Assembly: GCF_022606355.1 (NCBI RefSeq)
Contig: NZ_JAHHZQ010000002.1
Span: 682,001-746,000, forward strand
Length of the DNA stretch: 64,000 bases
Origin: Leifsonia shinshuensis
GTDB lineage: Bacteria > Actinomycetota > Actinomycetes > Actinomycetales > Microbacteriaceae
Reading direction: 5' to 3'
The notes beneath the pieces were generated by a model. That model made no database searches. It saw nothing but the letters and a program-made list of their open reading frames with translations, and was not told where the DNA came from. Numbering within the stretch: position 1 is the stretch's first letter; each line of letters begins with the position of its first letter. Position numbers and translations under genes: made by a program. Shown piece after piece: positions 33,407-41,560 of this stretch.

Positions 33407-34015
33407 ATGACCGCCATCCCCGCCGCCCCCGGTCGGCGGGAGCGCAACAAGCAGGAGAAGCTCGAACGCATCATCGCCGCAGCGAGCACCCTGTTCGCGG
33501 AGCGCGGCGTCGACGACGTGACGACGCAGGAGGTGGCGGACGCCGCGGACATCGGGGCGGGCACGCTCTTCTTCTACGCGCGCACCAAGGGCGAACTGCT
33601 CCTGATGGTGCAGAACGCGCTCTACGTCGACGCGCTCCAGAAGGGTCGAGACGCGGCCGAGACGGTGGACGACCCGGTCGAGGCCCTCCTCGCCATCGCC
33701 GAGCCGGTCATCCACTGCAACCGCATGCAGGTCGAGAACGGGCGCACCTACCTCCGCGAGATGGTGTTCGGTGACCCGACGGAGCCCCATCATGCGAACG
33801 CGCTCCAGATCGTGGCCGAGACGGAGGAGGCCATGGCCGAGACGATCGCGCGCACGACCTCCGCACCCGCCGAGCGGGCCGCGGGCCTGGCGCACATCGT
33901 CTCCGCGATCCTCTTCCTCGCGATGTCCACCAGCCCGGCCGGCCGCGACGACGAGGCCATCCGGGAGGAGGTGCGCGGTCAGCTCACCGCGCTCATCCCG
34001 TCGAGCTCGGCTTGA
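33407..34015 (+). CDS. TetR-family transcriptional regulator
   Basis: A 202-residue regulator starting at ATG 33407. The helix-turn-helix reads IIAAASTLFAERGVDDVTTQEVADAADIGAGTLFFYARTK, and the C-terminal ligand domain is helical (MQVENGRTYLREMVFGD). It lies just after the hydrolase pseudogene, transcribed in the same direction as the oxidoreductase. The double palindrome at 31698-31725 is its probable target. Ligand unknown. Confidence 0.9.
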   Translation: MTAIPAAPGRRERNKQEKLERIIAAASTLFAERGVDDVTTQEVADAADIGAGTLFFYARTKGELLLMVQNALYVDALQKGRDAAETVDDPVEALLAIAEPVIHCNRMQVENGRTYLREMVFGDPTEPHHANALQIVAETEEAMAETIARTTSAPAERAAGLAHIVSAILFLAMSTSPAGRDDEAIREEVRGQLTALIPSSSA

Positions 34016-34105
34016 GTCACACCGTGGGCGTGGCTCACCGTCCACTACCGGTTCGGAATCGGTAACACCGCGAGAATCGTCCCCATCGCCTGCGACGATG
34101 GAGGC

Positions 34106-35122
34106 ATGCCTCTCGACGCGCTTCCCATCCTCGACATCTCGGAACTCGACCTCGGCGAGGAGTCCGCGGCTGCCTTCCGCGACAAGCTGCGGCAGGTCAC
34201 GCACGATGTGGGGTTCTTCTACCTGGTCGGCCACGGCATCCCCCAGGAGCTGATCGACGAGGTGCTGGAGGTCTCACGCCGGTTCTTCGACCTGCCCGAG
34301 GCGGAGAAGCTCGCGATCGAGAACGTGCATAGCCCCCAGTTCCGTGGGTACACGCGCACGGGCGAGGAGCTGACCAACGGGTCGGTCGACTGGCGTGAGC
34401 AGATCGATATCGGTGAGGAGCGCGAGGCGGTGGAGGGCGGATCGGCGTTCCACAGACTGGAGGGCCCGAACCTGTGGCCGGCCGCTCTCCCGCAACTCGA
34501 GACCGCGATCACCGAGTGGCGCGAGCGGCTCAGCGTCCTCTCCCTGCGCCTCCTGCGCACGTGGGCTGTGGCATTGGGCGCCCCGGCGGACGTCTTCGAC
34601 GACGCTTTCGCGGAGCACCCTTTCTCGCTGATCAAGATCGTCCGCTACCCGGGCAGGAGCTCCGAGATCCCCGAGCAGGGAGTGGGCGCGCACCGGGACG
34701 GCGGTGTTCTGACGCTGCTCCTCGTCGAGCCGGGCAAGGGCGGCCTGCAGGTGGAGCACGAGGGCGCCTGGATCGACGCACCGTCGATCCCCGGGGCGTT
34801 CGTCGTCAACATCGGCGAGATGCTCGAGCTGGCCACCGACGGTTACTTGAAGGCGACACTGCACCGGGTCGAGTCTCCCGCGCTTGGAACGGACCGCATC
34901 TCCATCCCCTTCTTCTTCAACCCCGCGCTGGAGTCCACCGTGCCACGGCTGGAGTTGCCGCCTGAATTGAAGGCGGAGGCGCGCGGGCTGTCCGCTGACC
35001 CGACGAACAACCCGATCCTCGAGACGTATGGGGACAACGTGCTCCGGTACCGGCTGCGAGCACATCCGAACGTGGCGGCCATCCACCACGCCGATCTCCT
35101 CAGCGCGCCGCCGTCGTCGTAG
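34106..35122 (+). CDS. 2-oxoglutarate/Fe(II)-dependent oxygenase, isopenicillin N synthase family
   Basis: A 338-residue DIOX-type oxygenase. The N-terminal domain has HDVGFFYLVGHGIP. The jelly-roll core carries the HxD pair in GAHRDGGVLTLL, the distal His in ATLHRVESP and the 2-oxoglutarate-binding RIS after GTD. All iron and co-substrate residues are thus present. It is a single gene with its own start (ATG 34106), convergent with a quinone oxidoreductase. The substrate is unknown; such bacterial members act on small amino-acid or hormone-like molecules. Confidence 0.9.
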   Translation: MPLDALPILDISELDLGEESAAAFRDKLRQVTHDVGFFYLVGHGIPQELIDEVLEVSRRFFDLPEAEKLAIENVHSPQFRGYTRTGEELTNGSVDWREQIDIGEEREAVEGGSAFHRLEGPNLWPAALPQLETAITEWRERLSVLSLRLLRTWAVALGAPADVFDDAFAEHPFSLIKIVRYPGRSSEIPEQGVGAHRDGGVLTLLLVEPGKGGLQVEHEGAWIDAPSIPGAFVVNIGEMLELATDGYLKATLHRVESPALGTDRISIPFFFNPALESTVPRLELPPELKAEARGLSADPTNNPILETYGDNVLRYRLRAHPNVAAIHHADLLSAPPSS

Positions 35123-35132
35123 CTCCTGCGCC

Positions 35133-36095
35133 TCAGTCGGGTACGAGCACGTACCGCCCGAGCACGCTGCCCGCATCCATCGAGCGGTGTGCCTCAGCGG
35201 CTTCGCTGAGCCGAAGGACGTTGTGCACGACCGCGCTGATCTCGCCGCGCGCTGCCCTGCCGAAGAGCTCTTCACGTGTCCGGTTCCGCTCGGGCTTCGG
35301 GATGCTGTCCAGACTGAAGGTCGCGACGGAGCGGGACTTCTGGAACGACCGGAGCAGGACCTGGCCGAAGTCGGGCGGTGGGTATCCGGCGACGGCGCCG
35401 ACGAGGAGGTAGCGTCCGTTGGGTCGGAGCAGATCGATGAAGGACGGCATGTCGGGGCCGCCGACGATGTCGACGATCACGTCGAATCCCGCAGTCGCTG
35501 TGTCGTCGCCTCTGCCGGAGCGGTCCAGGGTGTGCGTGGCGCCGAACCCGCGGAGGCGGTGCGCCCGTTCTGCGCTCGACGCGGTCGCGGCGATGGTGGT
35601 GGCTCCTGCGCTGGCGGCGAGCTCGATCGCGGCGATCCCGATGCTTCCGGCGCCGCCTCGGACGAGCAGTGCGTCACCGGCCGAGAGGTGTGCGTGCGCG
35701 AGCGCGAAGTGGGCGACGGTGGCGGCGCTGCCGACCGTCACGGCGTCCACGGCCGATAGTCCGTCGGGAATCGGCGTGACGTCGTCCTCATACGCTGCCG
35801 CGTACTCGGCGTAACCGCCGGACGTGCCGGTGAACGCCCACACCCGCCGACCGACCAGGGCGGCGTCCACGTCGGCGCCGACAGCGACGACTGTGCCGGC
35901 CACCTCGCTCCCGGGAACCATCCCGCGGGGGAAGCCGGAACCGATGGTGCCGCGGCGGATGACCGCGTCGACGCCGCCCACGCCGATGGCTTCCGTTCGA
36001 ACCAGCACCTGAGTGGCCTCGAGGTCGGGTTCTCCTCGCTCGACGACGAGCATCCCGCTCGGATCGCCGTATCGGTCGATGACTACTGCCCTCAC
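35133..36095 (-). CDS. Zinc-independent MDR dehydrogenase (quinone oxidoreductase type)
   Basis: A 320-residue medium-chain reductase from GTG 36095, preceded by GGAGG at ideal distance. The NADPH-binding loop is VRGGAGSIGIAAIEL, and the catalytic-domain motif GSEVAGTVVAVG lacks zinc ligands. It is transcribed divergently from a TetR gene with a short shared promoter, so it is most likely the target of that repressor. It is not closely similar to the other oxidoreductase at 31741-32754. Confidence 0.87.
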   Translation of the reverse strand: MRAVVIDRYGDPSGMLVVERGEPDLEATQVLVRTEAIGVGGVDAVIRRGTIGSGFPRGMVPGSEVAGTVVAVGADVDAALVGRRVWAFTGTSGGYAEYAAAYEDDVTPIPDGLSAVDAVTVGSAATVAHFALAHAHLSAGDALLVRGGAGSIGIAAIELAASAGATTIAATASSAERAHRLRGFGATHTLDRSGRGDDTATAGFDVIVDIVGGPDMPSFIDLLRPNGRYLLVGAVAGYPPPDFGQVLLRSFQKSRSVATFSLDSIPKPERNRTREELFGRAARGEISAVVHNVLRLSEAAEAHRSMDAGSVLGRYVLVPD

Positions 36096-36140
36096 TGGTC
36101 CTCCGTGTCTTCGCGCGAGTGTTACGCTCCGCACGGTAGT

Positions 36141-36154
36141 GGACGCACCCGTCC
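36141..36154. promoter_or_regulatory. GGACG-CACC-CGTCC dyad in the dehydrogenase/TetR divergent promoter
   Basis: This 5+4+5 inverted repeat lies in the 79-base gap between the divergent dehydrogenase and TetR genes, 20 bases upstream of the TetR start. It is a candidate operator. Confidence 0.4.
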
Positions 36155-36174
36155 GTTTAGGGGAAGTGAGACAG

Positions 36175-36741
36175 ATGACCGCGGAGATGACTCGCCTGCG
36201 CGTGGACGCCGAGGAGAACCGGGACCGCATCATCGAAGCCGCACGCGAACTGTTCGCCCAGCGGGGTCTCGTCGTCGGGATGCGCGAGATCGCCCGACGT
36301 GCGGGCGTCGGCCCGGCGACTCTCTACCGCCGATTCCCCACGCGGCAGACTCTGATCGACGCGGCATTCTCCGCCGAGCTGACGGCTTGCAGGCGGATCG
36401 TCGAGGAAGCGGTCGCAGACGCTGATCCCTGGGGCGGACTCTGTTCAGCGATCCAGCGCCTGATCGGCTTGAACGCGCGGAATCGCGGGTTCGTCGACGC
36501 CCTCATCACCGGCGAGCCCTCGTCGACCGTGGTGCGCCACCGCCAGGAGTTGCTGGGCATGCTCCAGAGCGTCATGCGCCGGGCGCAGGAGGCCGGCGCG
36601 CTCCGGCGCGACTTCGTCATCTCGGATCTGCTGCTGATACTCTCCGCCGGCCGCGGACTCCACGCCGGACGACCCGACCTCCTGCCGGCGGCCGCCCACC
36701 GCTTCGCCTCGCTCGCGATCGACGGCCTCGCGTCGCGGTGA
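36175..36741 (+). CDS. TetR-family transcriptional regulator
   Basis: A 188-residue regulator from ATG 36175, behind GGGGAAGTGAG. The helix-turn-helix is IIEAARELFAQRGLVVGMREIARRAGVGPATLYRRFPTR, and the C-terminal half matches the SbtR/TetR_C_33-like group seen with oxidoreductases. It is divergent from the MDR dehydrogenase gene and probably represses it and itself. The inducing ligand is unknown. Confidence 0.9.
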   Translation: MTAEMTRLRVDAEENRDRIIEAARELFAQRGLVVGMREIARRAGVGPATLYRRFPTRQTLIDAAFSAELTACRRIVEEAVADADPWGGLCSAIQRLIGLNARNRGFVDALITGEPSSTVVRHRQELLGMLQSVMRRAQEAGALRRDFVISDLLLILSAGRGLHAGRPDLLPAAAHRFASLAIDGLASR

Positions 36742-36795
36742 AGGGCCGAGCGCCGAGCCCTCCGAAGTCCGGTCGGCCGAATCGATGCCCGCCCG

Positions 36796-36813
36796 CATAG
36801 ACTCCCGTCTATG
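36796..36813. promoter_or_regulatory. ArsR operator 1, overlapping the start codon of the ArsR-ArsC fusion gene
   Basis: CATAGAC-TCCC-GTCTATG is a perfect inverted repeat whose last three bases are the start codon ATG (36811-36813). The same CATAGA-N6-TCTATG layout recurs at 37730-37747. No Shine-Dalgarno sequence precedes the ATG, so a leaderless transcript blocked by repressor binding is likely. Confidence 0.8.
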
Positions 36814-37722
36814 GATGCCCCGTCGAAACCAGACGCACTGCGGAGCTTGAAGCGCATCAGCGATCCCACTCGCGCCCGCATCCTCCGGCTCCTGCTCGAC
36901 GCCCCCGACGGCCGCGGCTCGGTCACCCGCCTCGCCGAGACGCTGGGCCTGCGGCAGCCGACGGTCTCGCATCACCTCAAGCTGCTGCGCGACGAGGGGT
37001 TGGTGGAGCGCGCTCAGGAGGGCCGCACCGCCTGGTACTCGATCACCACCGACCAGCTCGACCGCGTCGCCGAGCTCGTCCGCGACGACCGGCCCGCCGA
37101 CGACGCGACCGCCCTCGACCGGATCGTGGAAGACCTCGCCACCCGCTACCGCGGAGCCCTGGCCCGGGAGAGCATCGAACAGTACGTGCGCGACAGCTAC
37201 GACCGCCTCCAGGGCCGCAAGAACCGGGCCTCGCTGACCGGCGCGTTCGCCGTCTCCCGCCTCGACGCCCTGCTCCGCGCCACCGGTGAGCGGGCCGCGG
37301 TGCCGGAGGTGCTGTTCGTGTGCGTCCAGAATGCCGGCCGGTCCCAGCTCGCGTCGGCCATCCTGCGCCAGCTCGCGGGCGACCGGGTCGTCGTGCGGAC
37401 CGCCGGTTCCGAACCCGCCGACGCCGTCCGCTCCACGATCGTCACCGTGCTCGACGAGGTCGGCACCCCGCTCGGCGGCGAGTTCCCCAAGCCGCTCACC
37501 GACGAGGCCGTGCGCGCGGCGGACTACGTGATCACGATGGGCTGCGGCGACGCGTGCCCGATCTACCCCGGCCGCGAGTACCTCGACTGGGACGTCCCCG
37601 ACCCTGTCGGGCAGCCGCTGGCCACGGTGCGGGAGATCCGCGACGACATCGAAGACCGTGTCCGCGACCTCCTGAACCGGATCGACGCTGAACGGCTCGT
37701 GAACACCGCGAACGCCGGCTAG
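36811..37722 (+). CDS. ArsR repressor fused to a low-molecular-weight phosphatase-type arsenate reductase
   Basis: A 303-residue fusion. Residues about 8-90 are an ArsR winged helix (LRSLKRISDPTRARILRLLL, LRQPTVSHHLKLLRDEGLVER). A three-helix segment follows (ATRYRGALARESIEQYVRDSY). Residues about 167-300 are an LMW-PTP/ArsC fold with the CX5R loop CVQNAGRSQLA and [12 protein letters not shown]. No CxC-type arsenite site is obvious in the ArsR part. It should sense As(III) or Sb(III) and autoregulate through the overlapping operator. Whether the ArsC half is catalytic is unknown. Confidence 0.88.
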   Translation: MDAPSKPDALRSLKRISDPTRARILRLLLDAPDGRGSVTRLAETLGLRQPTVSHHLKLLRDEGLVERAQEGRTAWYSITTDQLDRVAELVRDDRPADDATALDRIVEDLATRYRGALARESIEQYVRDSYDRLQGRKNRASLTGAFAVSRLDALLRATGERAAVPEVLFVCVQNAGRSQLASAILRQLAGDRVVVRTAGSEPADAVRSTIVTVLDEVGTPLGGEFPKPLTDEAVRAADYVITMGCGDACPIYPGREYLDWDVPDPVGQPLATVREIRDDIEDRVRDLLNRIDAERLVNTANAG

Positions 37723-37729
37723 CAAAACC

Positions 37730-37747
37730 CATAGACATACATCTATG
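37730..37747. promoter_or_regulatory. ArsR operator 2, upstream of arsC
   Basis: CATAGA-CATACA-TCTATG lies eight bases after the fusion-gene stop and about 30 bases before the arsC start. It has the same arms and 6-base spacing as operator 1, so one ArsR protein should bind both and create a second regulated promoter inside the cluster. Confidence 0.75.
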
Positions 37748-37778
37748 CTTTTTCGTAACAGAGAGAGCGAGTCCTGCC

Positions 37779-38192
37779 ATGTCCGACACCACGCCCACCG
37801 TCCTGTTCGTCTGCGTCCACAACGCCGGCCGCTCCCAGATGGCCGCCGGGTTCATGCGCGAGCTCTCCGGAGGCCGCGTCGAGGTCCTCTCCGCCGGCTC
37901 GGAGCCGAAGGACCAGATCAACCCGGTCGCGGTGCAGGTCATGGCTGAGGAGGGCATCGACATCGCGGGCGAGCAGCCGAAGATCCTGACCACCGAGGCC
38001 GTCAAGGAGTCCGACGTGGTGATCACGATGGGCTGCGGCGACACCTGCCCGATCTTCCCGGGCAAGCGCTACGAGGACTGGGAGCTCACCGACCCGGCCG
38101 GCCGCCCGGTCGACGAGGTCCGCCCGATCCGCGACGACATCAAGCAGCGGGTCCAGAGCCTGCTCGCCGAGTTGCTGCCCGCGGGGGTGTGA
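37779..38192 (+). CDS. arsC: Arsenate reductase (LMW-PTP type, mycothiol/mycoredoxin class)
   Basis: A 137-residue single-domain arsenate reductase. The catalytic loop is CVHNAGRSQMA and the conserved downstream motif MGCGDTCPIFPGKRYEDWEL matches corynebacterial ArsC1/ArsC2, which reduce arsenate through mycothiol and mycoredoxin. It follows the second ArsR operator. Its stop overlaps the next gene's GTG start (GTGA). The product arsenite would need an efflux pump, and none is encoded in this window. Confidence 0.92.
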   Translation: MSDTTPTVLFVCVHNAGRSQMAAGFMRELSGGRVEVLSAGSEPKDQINPVAVQVMAEEGIDIAGEQPKILTTEAVKESDVVITMGCGDTCPIFPGKRYEDWELTDPAGRPVDEVRPIRDDIKQRVQSLLAELLPAGV

Positions 38193-38860
38193 CCCTCATG
38201 ACCATCGACGCGACGGGGCGGCGATCCCAGCCGGAACTGGCGTACCCGGAGTCCCACCTGCGTCGCCTGGCCGATGAACTGGCGGCGAGGTACGACGGCG
38301 TCTTCAACCGGGAGACCGTCGAACGGTATGTGCTGGAGTCCTACGCCGCGCTCCTGCGCACCGCGTCGGTGAAAGCACATCTGGCGACCCGCACCATGTA
38401 TTTCGCCACCGAACGGCTGACCGCGCTCGCCCAAGCCGAGGGGGCGCTGCCGGTGATCTGGCCGGAGGTGCTGTTCGTGTGCGAGCAGAACTCCGGTCGC
38501 TCCCAGATGGCCGCCGTGCTCACCGAGGCGCTCTCCGGGGGCCGCGTCCACGTCCGCTCCGCCGGGTCGATGCCCGCCCACGAACTGAACCCGGCCGTGG
38601 TCGAGGCGATGACCGAGATCGGCCTCGACCTGAGCCGCGAGTTCCCCAAGCCGCTGACCGACGACGTCGTCAGGGCCGCAGACGTCGTCGTCACGATGGG
38701 GTGCGGCGACGCCTGCCCGATCTACGCCGGCAAGCGTTATCAGGACTGGGAACTGCAGGACCCGCAGGGGCAGCCGGTCGAGATCGTCCGGGGCATCCGC
38801 GACGAGGTCGAGCAGCACGTGCGCGACCTGCTGAAGAGCCTGGAGGTGGCGCCGGAATGA
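38189..38860 (+). CDS. Arsenate reductase with N-terminal three-helix domain (ArsC1'-like)
   Basis: A 223-residue protein. Residues 1-90 form a helical domain ([30 protein letters not shown]) like the one linking the halves of the ArsR-ArsC fusion. Residues about 92-220 are an LMW-PTP-type reductase with [11 protein letters not shown] and [12 protein letters not shown]. This matches the corynebacterial ArsC1' architecture, reported to use thioredoxin, and a thioredoxin reductase gene follows immediately. GTG 38189 overlaps the arsC stop; ATG 38198 is an alternative. Confidence 0.88.
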   Translation: MTLMTIDATGRRSQPELAYPESHLRRLADELAARYDGVFNRETVERYVLESYAALLRTASVKAHLATRTMYFATERLTALAQAEGALPVIWPEVLFVCEQNSGRSQMAAVLTEALSGGRVHVRSAGSMPAHELNPAVVEAMTEIGLDLSREFPKPLTDDVVRAADVVVTMGCGDACPIYAGKRYQDWELQDPQGQPVEIVRGIRDEVEQHVRDLLKSLEVAPE

Positions 38861-39876
38861 GCGTCGAGAACGTCGTCGTCATCGGCTCCGGCCCCGCCGG
38901 ATACACCGCCGCCATCTACCTGGCCCGCGCCGGCCTCGACCCGATCGTGCTCACGAGCTCCGTCGAGATCGGCGGCGCCCTGGTCACCACCACAGAGGTC
39001 GAGAACTTCCCCGGCTTCGTCGACGGCATCCAAGGCCCCGAGCTGATGGAGAACCTGCACCGGCAAGCCGAACGCTTCGGTGCCCGCCTCGTCTACCACG
39101 ACGCCACCGCCGTCGACCTCGCCGGCGACGTCAAGACCGTCACCACCACCGGCGGCGAGAGCTACCGGGCTCGTGCCGTCGTCCTCGCGATGGGATCCGC
39201 GCACCGCAAGCTCGGCGTCGACGGCGAGGACCGGCTCTCCGGATACGGCATCTCCTGGTGCGCGACCTGCGACGGGGCCTTCTTCCGCGACCAGGACATC
39301 GCCGTCGCCGGGGGCGGCGACTCGGCATTGGAGGAGGCGATGTTCCTCACCCGGTTCGCGAACTCGGTCACCCTCATCCACCGCCGCGACGAACTCCGCG
39401 CCTCCCAGATCATGCAGGACCGCGCCCTCGCCGACCCGAAGATCACCGTTCGGTGGAACACACAGATCGCCGAAGCCCACGGCGACGACAGGCTGAACGG
39501 GCTCACCCTCCGGGACACCGTCACGGGCGAGCCCGGCTCCCTCGACGCCACCGGCCTGTTTGTCGCGATCGGCCACGACCCCCGCAGCGCGCTCGTCGCC
39601 GGTCAGCTCGACCTCGACCGTGACGGCTATGTGAAGGTCGCCCACCCGACCACGGCGACCAACCTGCCCGGAGTGTTCGCGTGCGGCGACCTCGTCGACC
39701 GGCGCTACCGGCAGGCGGTCACGGCCGCCGGGACCGGATGCGCAGCCGCCCTCGATGCCCAGCACTACCTCGCCGCACGCGCACCGGTCGCCGCGACCGC
39801 GTCCGCTGCCCGCGTCCCCGGACGGGCGCAGCAGGACAACACCCGGACGACGCCGTCGTCCGGCAGGGAGCTGTAG
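38857..39876 (+). CDS. trxB: Thioredoxin reductase
   Basis: A 339-residue FAD/NADPH disulfide reductase of the low-molecular-weight type: FAD loop [18 protein letters not shown], redox pair in [16 protein letters not shown] loop [13 protein letters not shown] and the C-terminal FAD motif [20 protein letters not shown]. The ATG overlaps the preceding stop (ATGA). The C-terminus carries about 35 additional low-complexity residues. In this operon it would regenerate the thioredoxin used by the three-helix arsenate reductase. It is probably not the housekeeping copy. Confidence 0.92.
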   Translation: MSVENVVVIGSGPAGYTAAIYLARAGLDPIVLTSSVEIGGALVTTTEVENFPGFVDGIQGPELMENLHRQAERFGARLVYHDATAVDLAGDVKTVTTTGGESYRARAVVLAMGSAHRKLGVDGEDRLSGYGISWCATCDGAFFRDQDIAVAGGGDSALEEAMFLTRFANSVTLIHRRDELRASQIMQDRALADPKITVRWNTQIAEAHGDDRLNGLTLRDTVTGEPGSLDATGLFVAIGHDPRSALVAGQLDLDRDGYVKVAHPTTATNLPGVFACGDLVDRRYRQAVTAAGTGCAAALDAQHYLAARAPVAATASAARVPGRAQQDNTRTTPSSGREL

Positions 39877-39923
39877 GGCGCGGCCCGCTCGTCCCGATCA
39901 GGGCGGCGGCGGGCTCAGAGCCG

Positions 39924-40466
39924 TCAGTGCCGCTGCAGCGCGGGCGCACCCTCGTTCGGCAACGCGTCGTAGACCTCGGCCCACTCCGCTTCATACGTCA
40001 CCGGGTCGACGAGCCCCGACCTGCGCCGCGCGTCCAGATCCTGGAGGCGGGATACCGCGACCCGGAGGAGGTGGACGTTGCCGAACTCCCGGACTTCGCC
40101 GCCGACGTACTCGGAGGCGACCGTCACGACGCGGCAGCGTTCCCGCAGCTCGCGGGTGAGCCGAGCGGTGACGAGGAAGCCGGCCACGTAGGCGGTGAGG
40201 ACGGTCGCCAGGCTCAGCACCGGGCCCTCGCCGCTGAGGAGGACGAGCGCGAACAGGCAGAGGATTCCTCCGCCGACCGGCCAGGCGTGCGTCAGGTGGA
40301 GCAATCGGCGCTGGCCGTGGGTGATGCCGGGCGGGTACACCGTCAGCCGGACCCGCTGCCAGATGCCCCGGCTCGCGGGAGACACATCGAGGGTGCCCCA
40401 GGGGGTGCGTCCCTCGAACAGACGTCGCGCGATTTCATTCACGTGTCCAGGATGCGCCGCAGTCAT
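39924..40466 (-). CDS. Small membrane protein of unknown function (DUF6611-like)
   Basis: A 180-residue protein with two adjacent hydrophobic stretches (GGGILCLFALVLLSG and LSLATVLTAYVAGFLV) flanked by a long N-terminal soluble part (PWGTLDVSPASRGIWQRVRL) and a charged C-terminal helix. It resembles small actinobacterial proteins annotated DUF6611, but I cannot confirm this. It converges with trxB and lies downstream of another unknown gene on the same strand, separated by about 100 bases. Confidence 0.65.
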   Translation of the reverse strand: MTAAHPGHVNEIARRLFEGRTPWGTLDVSPASRGIWQRVRLTVYPPGITHGQRRLLHLTHAWPVGGGILCLFALVLLSGEGPVLSLATVLTAYVAGFLVTARLTRELRERCRVVTVASEYVGGEVREFGNVHLLRVAVSRLQDLDARRRSGLVDPVTYEAEWAEVYDALPNEGAPALQRH

Positions 40467-40563
40467 GGCCGCACCCCACGATCCTTGCGATGTCCATACG
40501 GCAGCGCCCGGAAAGCTAACGCCTTCCTCGCGGGGTGGACGTGCGCCCGGCGGTTCGCCCGGC

Positions 40564-41127
40564 TCATCGCCCGCACCCGGCCGGTGTCCAGGCGTCCGAC
40601 GCGGTGTCGTCGTCGTGGAGGTGGCGGCGGTCCGGGTCGACGTGCCGCAAGAGGGCGGCGCCGCGGCACGGCACGGCCAGGAGGTCGCCGACGCGCAGAT
40701 CGGACACCAGTTCGTCCACGGCCAGAGGTGCAGCCGACTCGCCCGCCGAGTGGATGCGCGTCTGCGCGTCGCAGGCGGTGGAGACGCGCCCGATCATCCG
40801 CAGCTCAGCGATCGCGACCGCCGAGTCGGTGAGGCGCGCGTCGATCCAGACGTCGGTCGCGCCGTCGGCCGCCGTCGCCACCCTGGTCACCCGCGTGACG
40901 ATGACGGAGGCGACCTCGGTGGCCGAGGGCATCCCGCCGGTGCCGGGGATCACAGCGGCGGCCGTGTGGACACACGGTGTGCCGCACCATTCGGCCAGCC
41001 GGGTCAGCGACACTCCGGCGACCGTGACGTCGGAGACCGAGGTGGTGGTGAACTCGGGCCACAGATCGCGGCCGAGCGGGTTCGGCACGGAGGCGCGCAG
41101 CGAAGGGATGAGATGCGTCAGGGTCAT
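40564..41127 (-). CDS. Hypothetical cytosolic protein
   Basis: A 187-residue frame from ATG 41127, preceded by AGGTG. The first 110 residues look like a folded domain (LWPEFTTTSVSDVTVAGVSLTRLAEWCGTPCVHTAAAVIPG, then TDVWIDARLTDSAVAIAELRMI). The C-terminus is rich in Asp, His and Arg. I recognise no family. Its coding nature is supported by third-position GC bias and the ribosome binding site. It is divergent from the kdp operon across a 350-base gap. Confidence 0.55.
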   Translation of the reverse strand: MTLTHLIPSLRASVPNPLGRDLWPEFTTTSVSDVTVAGVSLTRLAEWCGTPCVHTAAAVIPGTGGMPSATEVASVIVTRVTRVATAADGATDVWIDARLTDSAVAIAELRMIGRVSTACDAQTRIHSAGESAAPLAVDELVSDLRVGDLLAVPCRGAALLRHVDPDRRHLHDDDTASDAWTPAGCGR

Positions 41128-41198
41128 GCGACACCTGCTGAATGAAGGAGGTTCACAAGCGACGGTTCTACGCCGCCCGGGTGGGCGTCGGTGCGCTC

Positions 41199-41396
41199 CT
41201 AACGGAACCCCGACGGGCATCAGGCCGAAACTAACGGTTCGCGAATATCCGCCTTGCGCGGTCCGCTCACAGCCCGCAGGCCCACTGGGCTCCGGGCCGG
41301 ACCACCCGGTTCCGGGGGGAAAGCGTTAGGACTTCGGTCGCCGGCGTATGGATGCCGTTAGGACGACGTTCCGGGCGGTCGGCTTCCACTTATATA
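41199..41396. promoter_or_regulatory. CGTTAG motif array and -10-like element upstream of kdp
   Basis: The 349-base gap before the kdp operon holds no gene but four copies of one hexamer: CTAACG at 41199 and 41231 and the reverse complement CGTTAG at 41324 (position of CGTTAGGAC) and 41356. The spacing is 32 bases within both pairs, so the pairs mirror each other. Three copies extend to CGTTAGGA. TATATA at 41391-41396 is a possible -10 element about 30 bases after the last copy. KdpE binding is a plausible reading. Confidence 0.5.
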
Positions 41397-41476
41397 GGTC
41401 AGTGGTTCCGGCAGAGCGCCGGATCCCCGTGTCTCGCCGATGGTCGGGACGCGGAAACCCGGATGGAGACCTTCCC

Positions 41477-41560
41477 GTGTTGGACCTGATTTGCGTTGTG
41501 GGGATCATCGCGCTGGGCGCGATCGTCGCCCTGGTCGGCAGAGGGGTGGAGAAGCTGTGA
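41477..41560 (+). CDS. Small hydrophobic peptide preceding kdpF
   Basis: A 27-residue frame, VLDLICVVGIIALGAIVALV followed by GRGVEKL, from GTG 41477 with GGAG eight bases upstream. It is a single membrane helix with a basic/acidic tail, and its stop overlaps the kdpF start (GTGA). Similar short helices ending in a GVEKL-like tail occur before kdpF in other actinobacteria. It may stabilise the Kdp complex as KdpF does. Confidence rests on the ribosome binding site and the coupling, as the frame is very short. Confidence 0.6.
   Translation: MLDLICVVGIIALGAIVALVGRGVEKL

Noticed and set aside
38189-38860. Three-helix ArsC as a frameshifted second copy of the ArsR-ArsC fusion
   Set aside because: The N-terminal domain is complete in itself, shows no helix-turn-helix remnants and matches the known ArsC1' architecture.
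41128-41476. ydaO-type (c-di-AMP) riboswitch before kdp
   Set aside because: The gap lacks recognisable ydaO consensus segments; only the CGTTAG motifs and a -10-like element stand out.
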